Shown here: in pieces, positions 9,611 to 17,205 of the stretch | Layout: each line of letters opens with the position of its first letter | How positions within the stretch are numbered: position 1 is the stretch's first letter | NCBI GenBank assembly: GCA_964353875.1 | Contig: CAYGXU010000026.1 | Location: 1-34,575 of the forward strand | Direction: 5' to 3' | Length of the DNA: 34,575 nt | From: MGNI01 sp964353875 | GTDB taxonomy: Bacteria; Chloroflexota; Anaerolineae; Anaerolineales; E44-bin32 | Notes under the pieces: model-generated | The model's database searches: none | Told to the model about the DNA's origin: nothing | What the model saw: only the letters and a program-made list of their open reading frames with translations | Position numbers and translations under genes: made by a program

Positions 9611-10708
9611 ATGAAATTTCTCCACACTTCCGATCTCCAGCTTGATGCGCCCTTCGCTTTTTTAGGAGAAGGAGGGCTACACCATCGAGCGCAGCTGCGA
9701 GAGACCTTTGCAGAAATTATCCGATTAACGAAGATAGAGGGTTGCCAGATGTTGCTTATCGCTGGGGATCTTTTTAACAGCAACCGACCCCTTCAGGCTA
9801 CGGTCGATTTTGTCCTTTCCATGCTGGCAACAATATCGATCCCGGTTTGCATCCTCCCGGGGAATCATGACTGTTATGATGTCGCTTCTATTTATCGAAA
9901 GGTTTCCTTCCCATCCAATGTCACGATTTTTACTGATACCTTATCCCAGAAGGTCTTTCCCGAACTGAATCTGACGGTTTACGGAAAGGCGATATTGAGC
10001 AGGGATCCGAGCGAGTGCCCCATGGAAGGCATCCGACCCAGGGAAAACACCCGGTGGCATGTGGCCATGGCGCATGGCAATCTTGTCGTCGGCTCTATGA
10101 AAACCAATGCTCGTCCCATTCATCCGGAGGAGATCGCCTCAAGTGGGATGGATTATGTCGCTTTAGGCGATTGGCACAGCTATAGCGAATGCTCCCAGGG
10201 AAAGGTGTGCGCGTGTTATTGTGGTGCCCCGGAGCCGATAGCTTTTGATCAGGTTGGCGCCGGTCATGTTGCCAGCGTTCTATTGCAGGAGCAAGGCGTG
10301 GAAGTGAACCCGATCAGGGTGGGGCGCATCCAGGCAGAGCGCATCGAAATCGATGTCTCCGGTTTACCCACCGCTCACATCCTTGAGCGCATTCTGGGGA
10401 AGGCCGGTCCGGAGAAGATGCTGGAAGTGGTACTGACGGGCATCCTCCCCATCGGGAATTTGATCGATACAGAGCAGTTCGAGGATTTGATCCGATCGCA
10501 TGTTTATGCACTTCGTATGTGTGATCACTCCTACCCTCAGATTGATAAGATGCATGTTGCCGAATTTCCGTCAGAACATGTGATGGGGAGACTCATCGAC
10601 ATCATGCAGGGTTACATCGTGGCGGCCAAGGATGATCGCAGCAAGATCATCGCCACGCAAGCCCTTCAATTGGGCGTGGCTTTGTTGCAGGGTAAGGATG
10701 TACTTTAA
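9611..10708 (+). CDS. SbcD/YhaO-like DNA repair metallophosphoesterase
   Basis: A 365-residue calcineurin-like phosphoesterase of the SbcD/Mre11/YhaO group. Visible metal motifs are HTSDLQLD (H5, D8), LIAGDLFNSNRP (D53), LPGNHDCYD (N85, H86, D87), AMAHGN and GDWHSY. The first motif has Gln10 where classical Mre11/SbcD proteins have His (D-x-H); this Gln also occurs in other SbcD-like proteins as far as known, so it need not mean loss of function. GAGGAG precedes the ATG. The stop codon overlaps by one base the start of the downstream ATPase gene (TAATG), which implies coupled translation and a nuclease-ATPase pair like YhaO-YhaN or SbcD-SbcC. The expected role is processing of DNA ends. The exact subgroup is uncertain. 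Confidence 0.87.
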   Translation: MKFLHTSDLQLDAPFAFLGEGGLHHRAQLRETFAEIIRLTKIEGCQMLLIAGDLFNSNRPLQATVDFVLSMLATISIPVCILPGNHDCYDVASIYRKVSFPSNVTIFTDTLSQKVFPELNLTVYGKAILSRDPSECPMEGIRPRENTRWHVAMAHGNLVVGSMKTNARPIHPEEIASSGMDYVALGDWHSYSECSQGKVCACYCGAPEPIAFDQVGAGHVASVLLQEQGVEVNPIRVGRIQAERIEIDVSGLPTAHILERILGKAGPEKMLEVVLTGILPIGNLIDTEQFEDLIRSHVYALRMCDHSYPQIDKMHVAEFPSEHVMGRLIDIMQGYIVAAKDDRSKIIATQALQLGVALLQGKDVL

Positions 10709-12867
10709 TGGAGTTGCTCCATATCTGCTTAAAACATTTCAAAAGATTCAGGCACTTCGAGGCTTCATTCTCGAAGGGACTCAACATCGTTAAAGGGCCG
10801 AATGAAGCAGGGAAAAGCACTTTGCACGAGGCTATCCTATTAAGCCTATTCGACCGACCGACTGGGAAGCAGAGCGAGCGTCGCCATCAATCCTGGAACT
10901 CAGATCGATTGTACCTAATCGACCTGACCTATCGCCTCCCCGATGGAAAAGTGTTTACCATTCACAAAGATTATGAAAACGGTGCATGTGAGTTGATCGG
11001 CCCTGAGGGAGTGGATGCAACTCGCTCTGGCTTTGAGAAAGCAATTCGAGCTGCATTAGGAACCGCCTCCGAGAAGTTATTTATCAGTACAGCCTGCATC
11101 CGCCAGGATGCGATGTCAGGGATTGAAGGGGGACGTACTGAAATTGCGCAGGAGTTGCAGCGTACTATCATGGGTTCGGAAATTGCCATTGATGAAGTGA
11201 TAACGCGATTGGCCCAAAAAGCTGCCGAGTTTGAACGTGGCTGGAAGACGAGCGCCCCAAAGAATCCAGGACCGATCAGTAAATTGCAGAAAGAGATCAA
11301 TGAAATCACGGAACGCCTTGCGCGCATCCAACCGGAAGTCAATGGGCGTGAGCAGGCAAAAGAAGAGCTTCTCAAGCAACGCCAGTGGTTAGGGAAGATT
11401 GAAGCCGATGTAGCCCCAGTACATGAACTGCTTACCCTCCATACTCGCCGGATGGAATTGAAGCAGGCGCTGGAGAGACACTTGGAGGAGGAACAGGAAT
11501 TTGATTCGAGACTCAAGAAGATAAACCAGGCGCAAAAGGTAAAAAAAGAAGTGGAAAGGGAGCTTGGCAACTACCCCGGATTTGACAGCATCGATCAATC
11601 CGGGAAAGAGACATTGGGAAAGGCTTATGAGGTTTTGCAGGCCCGTACTGCTGAAGCCGCAGATCGCCGAGCGCATATGCAAGGGTTAAGCCGTAAGATA
11701 GAACTGCAAGGAAAGCCAAGCAGGCTCCCTCTTTGGATCGCGATTGCGTTGATGATCCTCGGGGTTGCGATCGGCTTAGTGGGTTTTCTTCTGGCTCGAT
11801 TTCCACAGCGGGGGATCGATGAGAGCTTTTACATGCCTCTTATGATTTCGGGCGGTCTTCTAGGTGTGGGTGGATCAGTCAGCCTGCTCATGCTCATTTT
11901 TTGGCGTAATCGTAAGGAAAAAGCGTTCAGAATGATGCTCAGAGAAGCTCATGAGCGCTACCAGGAAGGTCTGGTCGCTAAAGAGGAAGCAGAAAAAAGT
12001 ATAGCCAGGGCGTTGGAACCCTTTAGATGTGATACCTGGGAGGCGTATCAGCAGGCCTGGGGTAGATTTCAGCAGTTAGATAAAGACCGCAGAGCAGCCG
12101 ATGCCGCTTTAGGAGCACTTCTTAATGCAGGGGAATCTTACCAAGATTTAACACAGAAGCGTGAGCACTTAAGCCGTTCCCGACGGGATTGTCAGGAGCA
12201 GTTGGCTGAAATGGCTGCCATCCCTGAGTTGTCGCCGATAGAATTTCAAAGGCTTATAAACGAAAAGAATACGCTTGAAGAAGAGATGGGTAAATGTCAA
12301 GCGCAGATCTTGCGTCTGGAAGCGAAAAGTGAGGGGAATGGACATACTTTGGAGGACCTGCTTGTACTACAAGAGAAGCAAGCGGCCCTTAATCGAAAGT
12401 TGGAGCATGCATTGGAGCGCTACGAAGTCGTTGGATTGGCGCTGGAGGGAATGACACAAGCCCGTGATCTGACTTTACGTAATGCACAGGAGGCGCTAAC
12501 CCCAAGATTAAATGCTTATTTAACACGCCTGACAGATGCCCGTTATACACGCGCGATGGTGGATGAAAAATTGCACATCACCTTGATGCATGCATCCAAA
12601 GGTCCTGGCCCGATTACGATGGAGGAGGTGAGCAGCGGGACGCGAGACCAGGTTTATCTGGCTGCTCGTCTGGCGCTTTGCGAACTAATTTTTGATGGAA
12701 GACATCCGCCTCTGCTTATGGATGATCCTTTTGCCAAGTTTGATCCTCGCCGCAGGGAGGCTGCTTTGCGATTATGCCAGGAGCTTGCTGCCGATTGGCA
12801 AATTCTGCTCTTCACCTGTCATGATGACTATGACCCCTATACAGATCATGTCATTGCGCTTGAATAA
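10708..12867 (+). CDS. YhaN/SbcC-like SMC-type ATPase with two membrane helices
   Basis: A 719-residue Rad50/SbcC-type ATPase. Walker A is GPNEAGKST (30-38). The ABC signature region is SSGTRDQVYLAARLAL (S642 onwards). Walker B is LLMDDPF (D672, D673), followed by FDP and an H-loop-like FTCHDD. The arms between them are rich in Glu, Lys, Gln and Leu and should form coiled coils. Instead of a Cys-x-x-Cys zinc hook, the centre carries two hydrophobic helices, about 340-365 (PLWIAIALMILGVAIGLVGF) and 374-399, with a short turn between them. This fits the YhaN (AAA_27) branch rather than classical SbcC, which is usually over 1000 residues. The tip of the coiled coil is therefore probably inserted in the membrane. 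It is translationally coupled to the upstream phosphoesterase. Confidence 0.87.
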   Translation: MELLHICLKHFKRFRHFEASFSKGLNIVKGPNEAGKSTLHEAILLSLFDRPTGKQSERRHQSWNSDRLYLIDLTYRLPDGKVFTIHKDYENGACELIGPEGVDATRSGFEKAIRAALGTASEKLFISTACIRQDAMSGIEGGRTEIAQELQRTIMGSEIAIDEVITRLAQKAAEFERGWKTSAPKNPGPISKLQKEINEITERLARIQPEVNGREQAKEELLKQRQWLGKIEADVAPVHELLTLHTRRMELKQALERHLEEEQEFDSRLKKINQAQKVKKEVERELGNYPGFDSIDQSGKETLGKAYEVLQARTAEAADRRAHMQGLSRKIELQGKPSRLPLWIAIALMILGVAIGLVGFLLARFPQRGIDESFYMPLMISGGLLGVGGSVSLLMLIFWRNRKEKAFRMMLREAHERYQEGLVAKEEAEKSIARALEPFRCDTWEAYQQAWGRFQQLDKDRRAADAALGALLNAGESYQDLTQKREHLSRSRRDCQEQLAEMAAIPELSPIEFQRLINEKNTLEEEMGKCQAQILRLEAKSEGNGHTLEDLLVLQEKQAALNRKLEHALERYEVVGLALEGMTQARDLTLRNAQEALTPRLNAYLTRLTDARYTRAMVDEKLHITLMHASKGPGPITMEEVSSGTRDQVYLAARLALCELIFDGRHPPLLMDDPFAKFDPRRREAALRLCQELAADWQILLFTCHDDYDPYTDHVIALE

Positions 12868-12997
12868 CAATTGTTGACGGGGAAGATCTCGATCCTGTCA
12901 GATTTGTGCTAATTTTCCTAATTAAGGTGAAAAGGTGAGTAACTGAACGGTGAAGCCCTGTGATGCAGCGTCAAAGATCGCGGCACGGAACCAATCG

Positions 12998-13378
12998 CTA
13001 CCCTTCCGTTGAATCGAAATTCTTCTGCTCTTGTATCGCGGGATGAGATTCTGCTGAAGTATCTTCTGTTATCTTTTCTTGTACAGGTTTTTCCATGGAT
13101 AGAGCTGCCATGGCATTACGTGCCTCTTCCAGGTCAGTCTCAACCATATGGAGTTTCTTCCTTAGCTCTGCCATTTGCGAATGCTTACGAATGGCAGTTG
13201 GTGTGGACACCAAAAAACCGATCAATATGCCCAGGATAAAGGCGATCACAAGCACCAGGGCCAAGGAGCCATTGATCTTCCAGAAAAGCAATTTGATATC
13301 GATCGATGTATTATTCTGGACTGCGAATATGGTGACTAACAAAATCAAAAGCAGGGCGAAGATAAATATGATGCGCAT
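12998..13378 (-). CDS. LapA-domain (DUF1049) small membrane protein
   Basis: A small protein of about 126 residues with two N-terminal membrane helices (IIFIFALLLILLVTIFAVQN and LALVLVIAFILGILIGFLV), separated by a short loop (TSIDIKLLFWKINGS), then a cytosolic tail with a coiled-coil helix (SQMAELRKKLHMVETDLEE). The pattern FAVQN...V.L.F......L.LVL...F.LG...G is typical of LapA-domain proteins. In Proteobacteria these take part in envelope assembly; in other phyla the role is undefined. Three ATG codons stand in a row. The third (13378) is chosen because AAAGG lies six bases before it, whereas it abuts the first. The gene converges with the YhaN-like gene. Confidence 0.8.
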   Translation of the reverse strand: MRIIFIFALLLILLVTIFAVQNNTSIDIKLLFWKINGSLALVLVIAFILGILIGFLVSTPTAIRKHSQMAELRKKLHMVETDLEEARNAMAALSMEKPVQEKITEDTSAESHPAIQEQKNFDSTEG

Positions 13379-13562
13379 CATCATCCTTTCATAATGGAAA
13401 TAAACTTATCCATGAAACGATAAAGGCTTCGGCCGGATCAATATTTCCAATGATATCATTTTATGGGGCTGTAGCAAAAAGGCTGCAAAATCTCGACCTA
13501 AGGGGAAAGGGTGATGGTGATTTTATTAATAGAGCATAGGGATATGAGAAGCCTATTTGGTT

Positions 13563-13589
13563 GATACCCATGTGGATGGGAATGGTATC
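13563..13589. promoter_or_regulatory. Nested inverted repeat upstream of the HAD phosphatase gene
   Basis: GATACC (13563-13568) pairs with GGTATC (13584-13589), and inside it CCCAT (13567-13571) pairs with ATGGG (13576-13580). The element lies 54 bases upstream of the ATG at 13644 and overlaps TTGATA, a -35-like hexamer. An operator is plausible; there is no direct support. Confidence 0.3.
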
Positions 13590-13643
13590 GTTGCTTTATT
13601 TTAAAGAAAGTTATTTGGGAATCTATACGGAGCGGGATGTAAG

Positions 13644-14483
13644 ATGGATCTTCAACGACTTGCGGGTGTCCGTTGTTATCTGATTGACCTGGATGGGACG
13701 TTTTACCTCGGCACACAACTGCTGCCGGGCGCCATGGATTTTATTGAAGCCCTTCGAACACGAAGGCTGGATTTCCTCTTTCTCACCAATAATTCATCCA
13801 GACATCGTAGTCAATATGTCGAGAAGCTCCGCCAGTTAGGACTGGATATTCCAGAGGAGCGGGTATTTACTTCTGGTGAAGCCACAGCGATATACCTTTC
13901 AGAAAGGCATCCCGCGGCCAGGGTATTTCTCGTCGGCACACCGGCTTTGGAGGAAGAATTTAAGGAGCATGGCTTTCATCTTGTGGAACACGATCCGGAG
14001 ATGGTTGTATTGGGTTTTGACACAACCTTAACTTATCAGAAACTCTGGCGCTTATGTGATTTTATCCGTGCAGGATTGACATATATCGCCACGCATCATG
14101 ATCTGAATTGTCCCACAGAGGATGGGTTTATGCCGGATATTGGTGCCATGATTGCCTTCGTCGAGGCTTCCACAGGGCGACGACCAGATGTGATTGTAGG
14201 TAAACCACATCGTCCGATAATGGAGGCGATACAATCTAAGACAGGGTTGCCCCTGGAATCTTTTGCCATGGTAGGAGACCGCCTCTACACCGATATCGCC
14301 TTGGGTGAGCATGGTGTGACAACAGTTTTGGTGCTCAGCGGTGAGACGGGAATCGAGGATCTCCATTCTTCATCCTATCAACCCGACATCGTAGTGCAGG
14401 ATCTGGGTGAGCTTGCCTCGATTATGCAGGAACTCTCAAAGGAGAGGAGATCGAATCCAGAAATGAAGAGGTCGTCTCAATGA
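13644..14483 (+). CDS. HAD-IIA phosphatase, NagD-like
   Basis: A 279-residue HAD-superfamily hydrolase of class IIA. Motif I is LIDLDGTFYLG (nucleophile D15, acid D17). Motif II is FLTNNSSRH (48-54). Motif III is VIVGKPHRPIM with the conserved Lys. Motif IV is MVGDRLYTDIALG. The cap region between motifs II and III (GFMPDIGAMIAFVEASTGRRP) has the pattern of NagD and 4-nitrophenylphosphatase-like enzymes, which dephosphorylate small sugar phosphates or nucleotides. The protein is cytosolic. The gene stands alone between spacers, with GGAGCGGG upstream of its ATG and a candidate terminator downstream. The physiological substrate cannot be told from sequence. Confidence 0.9.
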   Translation: MDLQRLAGVRCYLIDLDGTFYLGTQLLPGAMDFIEALRTRRLDFLFLTNNSSRHRSQYVEKLRQLGLDIPEERVFTSGEATAIYLSERHPAARVFLVGTPALEEEFKEHGFHLVEHDPEMVVLGFDTTLTYQKLWRLCDFIRAGLTYIATHHDLNCPTEDGFMPDIGAMIAFVEASTGRRPDVIVGKPHRPIMEAIQSKTGLPLESFAMVGDRLYTDIALGEHGVTTVLVLSGETGIEDLHSSSYQPDIVVQDLGELASIMQELSKERRSNPEMKRSSQ

Positions 14484-14514
14484 CTTCATCAGGTTACCGA
14501 AGGAATGGATAAGT

Positions 14515-14538
14515 CTCCCTTGGGATGATTCCAGGGAG
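14515..14538 (+). terminator. Candidate intrinsic terminator after the HAD phosphatase gene
   Basis: CTCCCT (14515-14520) pairs with AGGGAG (14533-14538), and TGG/CCA can extend the stem inside. TTTAAAAAG follows directly. The T run is short, so termination may be weak. It lies between two convergent genes and could serve both. Confidence 0.45.
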
Positions 14539-14576
14539 TTTAAAAAGAGTGGGTTTATGGCATTCCCATTGCGCGA

Positions 14577-15389
14577 CTATGGCTTTTGTTGACCCTTTCG
14601 CCAATAGATGAGTACGAACAGCGGCAGCAACATAGCCGCCCCCATGCTGGCGCATTGTTGATTAATCCAACCTGTGACGATATCGGCCAATTTTGTTAGA
14701 AGTTTTCCTTTCTGTTGCTGAAGCCAATCATTAAGGCGACTTTGCAGTTTTTCGGATTGCTCGTTCAGCCATGGTTCTGCTCGTCCCCAGATCTCATCCG
14801 TGATTTGATCCTCCAGTTGAGGCGTGTAATGAGTATAGCCAACAGCGTCGAATGCGACCTCAAATTGGGAGTCTTTTTCCCCAGTCTCATCCCCTAGTTC
14901 TATATAGACTTCATCGATTGTATTAAAAGCGAACGTTCCAAGCAAGCACCAGGAATTTTGGTGGGTGAATTGGTCAACTTGTACCCGGGTGACCTGTCCA
15001 TCGTTGGCAATGAGATAATTAGCCTGTCGAGTTGAAGCATGAGAGGAAGGGATGTAGACATAAAGATCGTAGGTGCCGGGTTGAGGCAGGGAGAGCGTCC
15101 AGCGAGCCCTATTTTCGGCTCCTGAGGCGTTGTTGAGAGTCCACCAGGAGTGATCACGATATCCTTGAGTCTCTTCTTTCCAGTATCGGTCCGGGCCCTG
15201 CAATGAAAATCCTTCAGACTGGTCGTCGATGATCACGCCGTCGAACTCAGGGATCGCTGGCCGATCGTCGGTTGATAGGGGCTGTGCGTATGTTGATCCG
15301 GTGAGCAGGAAGGAAAGCAAGATTGCCAAAGCAGGCAGCAGACATGTGCGCATGAGGCAGGATAGGGAAGGATACTTGCTCTGTTTCAT
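14577..15389 (-). CDS. Secreted golvesin-domain protein with C-terminal membrane anchor
   Basis: Start chosen at the ATG at 15389 (GGAG about ten bases upstream); a longer frame to 15509 has no ribosome site and spoils the signal peptide. The 270-residue product begins with a signal peptide (LLPALAILLSFLLTGSTYAQ). Residues about 50-190 form a golvesin C-terminal-like, carbohydrate-binding-type beta domain: VIIDDQSEGFSL..., RARWTLSLPQPGTYDLYVYI and VAFDAVGYTHY are typical of it. An amphipathic helical region follows (ARAEPWLNEQSEKLQ-like, many Gln, Leu and Lys). The C-terminus has a hydrophobic helix (MGAAMLLPLFVLIYW) ended by RKGQQKP, as in anchored or sorted surface proteins. A structural or ligand-binding role outside the cell is likely; no catalytic residues are recognised. 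Confidence 0.8.
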   Translation of the reverse strand: MKQSKYPSLSCLMRTCLLPALAILLSFLLTGSTYAQPLSTDDRPAIPEFDGVIIDDQSEGFSLQGPDRYWKEETQGYRDHSWWTLNNASGAENRARWTLSLPQPGTYDLYVYIPSSHASTRQANYLIANDGQVTRVQVDQFTHQNSWCLLGTFAFNTIDEVYIELGDETGEKDSQFEVAFDAVGYTHYTPQLEDQITDEIWGRAEPWLNEQSEKLQSRLNDWLQQQKGKLLTKLADIVTGWINQQCASMGAAMLLPLFVLIYWRKGQQKP

Positions 15390-15893
15390 TTCAAACCATC
15401 TCCGCTTTGTCATCATATTGATGATAATTCTTAGAATTGGTCCCTCGTAAATGATTTTGAGAGAAGATTCGATCTGGCTGAAAGGCTGCAAGATCAATGC
15501 CAAGCACAAATGAGATCGTTTGGAACCGTAGGGTGGGTATTAGTGTTTATGATTTTAAAACCTGAGAGAGCATGACCATTATCTGATCGCATTAATGCGC
15601 ATAGTCATGTAATTTTTAATTTAAGCTTGCTCATAACAACAATACTTAGGCTACACGCACCTGATAGAGAGGCCCATCCGGTGATTGGTTCATCATCCAC
15701 CTCTTGGCAACAAAACAGGTGAGGAGCGAAAAATTAGGATTATCATTACCATTAGAGAATACAAATTGAGACTAGGACAAATTTCTCTAGACAGAATCAA
15801 AGATTTCCTGCGAATCCACATGAATATTCTATCTGCACCTGCCGAATTTTAACTGCAGTGAACGAACATATGCACAATATCCAGGGAGGAAAA
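15390..15893. other. 504-base divergent spacer
   Basis: No gene is supported. This A/T-rich spacer separates the divergent golvesin and Gfo/Idh genes and should contain both promoters; no strong -35/-10 pair was found. A palindromic element at 15571-15609 is annotated separately. Confidence 0.6.
15571..15609. promoter_or_regulatory. Nested palindrome in the divergent spacer
   Basis: The perfect 12-base palindrome CGCATTAATGCG (15588-15599) is enclosed by CATGAC (15571-15576) and GTCATG (15604-15609). On the plus strand TAATTTTTAATTT follows. It could be a regulator site for one or both divergent genes, or an A/T-rich terminator-like hairpin. Confidence 0.35.
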
Positions 15894-16874
15894 ATGGTAC
15901 ATTGGGGACTGATTTCAACTGCCAGGATCAATCGGATGTTGATTCCTTCGTTTCGAGCTTCGAAGCGGGGAATACTGACAGCAATAGCCAGCCGCGACCA
16001 GGCGTGTGCCAATGAGTATGCCAAGCAGTTGGCGATCCCACATGCATTTGGCAGCTACTCTTCCATGCTTGAATCCAATTTAATTGACGCCGTCTACATC
16101 AGTCTACCCAATCATCTTCATGCTGAGTGGACAATCAAATCGTTGGAGGCAGGAAAGCATGTCCTCTGTGAAAAACCTTTGGCCCTCTCCTTGGAAGAAG
16201 TCGATCGAATGATCGCTGCCAGCCAGCATAGCGGGCGTGTGCTAGCAGAAGCCTTCATGTACAGACACCACCCTCAGACGAAGATCCTAGGGGAATGGGT
16301 GCATACGGGGCAACTGGGAGAAATCAGTCTGGTGCGGGGTGTATTCAATTTCACCCTTCAAGATCGGGATGACATCCGTTTGAAGCCTGAAATGGGCGGG
16401 GGATCTCTTTGGGATGTGGGTGTCTACCCTGTGAGTATGGCGCAATTTGTTTATGGGGGTCCGCCGGACCGGGTGATGGGAGAACAATGGGTGGGCGATA
16501 CTGGCGTGGATGAAAGCTTTGCTGCTCTGATGCATTATCCTGGAGGCGGCCTGGCCGAGGTTTCCTCTTCGTTGCGTACACCCCGTCATACCAGCATTGA
16601 GATCATTGGTACCAAAGGCACCTTATCCCTCAATCAACCATTTGTCGATCTCGAATCAAGAGCACTAATGATCTTTCAGCCCGCTAGAGGCAATCCAAGA
16701 CGCATCCCTGTGCCCAAGAAGAAGCTCTACTTGGGAGAAATCGAGGATATGCACGCTGCCATCCTGGATAATAGCCCACCTTATCTGTCGTTACAGGAAT
16801 CCCGCGATCATGTCCGCACCGTGATGGCGCTTTATGAGGCAACGAGGAATGGTAAATCCGTTTCGCTCATATGA
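15894..16874 (+). CDS. Gfo/Idh/MocA-family NAD(P)-dependent oxidoreductase
   Basis: Start chosen at the ATG at 15894 because GGGAGG lies a few bases upstream and the Rossmann strand begins at once (VHWGLISTARIN); an upstream GTG at 15858 has no such site. The product has 326 residues. The N-terminal Rossmann domain shows the variant dinucleotide loop seen in dihydrodiol dehydrogenase-like members and the catalytic EKP motif (E93-K94-P95 in HVLCEKPLALS). The C-terminal sheet domain includes MGGGSLWDVGVYPVS, typical of glucose-fructose oxidoreductase and dihydrodiol dehydrogenase relatives. These enzymes oxidise or reduce sugars and similar polyols. No signal peptide. No neighbouring sugar genes, so the substrate is open. 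Confidence 0.9.
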   Translation: MVHWGLISTARINRMLIPSFRASKRGILTAIASRDQACANEYAKQLAIPHAFGSYSSMLESNLIDAVYISLPNHLHAEWTIKSLEAGKHVLCEKPLALSLEEVDRMIAASQHSGRVLAEAFMYRHHPQTKILGEWVHTGQLGEISLVRGVFNFTLQDRDDIRLKPEMGGGSLWDVGVYPVSMAQFVYGGPPDRVMGEQWVGDTGVDESFAALMHYPGGGLAEVSSSLRTPRHTSIEIIGTKGTLSLNQPFVDLESRALMIFQPARGNPRRIPVPKKKLYLGEIEDMHAAILDNSPPYLSLQESRDHVRTVMALYEATRNGKSVSLI

Positions 16875-17205
16875 GAGCTTAGGCTGGATGTGTGCCAGTT
16901 TTTAAAGAAGCCTGATCTTGCTCCGTTTGTAAGGAATTTCGAGTGTCAAGGAGCTGAGGCTAATTCCATGATCTCCTTGATATGAGCCAATTTCACGTGT
17001 TTTTGTCAATCGAAAATGCCCCCATTTGCGCCGCCAAAAGCCATTTCGGGAGGGCCCTGAATGGCTTAAATGGGGGAAAGAAGGGGGTCATGGGCGAATC
17101 AGAATGCAAGACGGCATGGCTGAGTATACACAGAAAAACCCGGAATTATCGAGGCCGTGGTACCTAACTGATCTCTTCGTCACATTCCCAGTGATAGAAC
17201 TAGAG
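16875..17205. other. 331-base spacer between convergent genes
   Basis: No gene is supported. Short plus-strand frames lack ribosome sites and run into the antisense of the aminotransferase gene. The interrupted inverted repeat at 17019-17076 is its main feature. Confidence 0.6.
17019..17076. repeat. Interrupted 17-base stem-loop between convergent genes
   Basis: The right arm is continuous: AATGGCTT (17060-17067) plus AAATGGGGG (17068-17076). The left arm has the exact complement split in two, CCCCCATTT (17019-17027) and AAGCCATT (17038-17045), with ten extra bases (GCGCCGCCAA) between them. The loop (17046-17059) contains the palindrome AGGGCCCT. A perfect 17-pair stem with one 10-base bulge is unlikely by chance. 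On the minus strand it follows the aminotransferase gene and could terminate its operon, though only CATTTTCG follows. It may instead be an intergenic repeat family. Confidence 0.55.
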
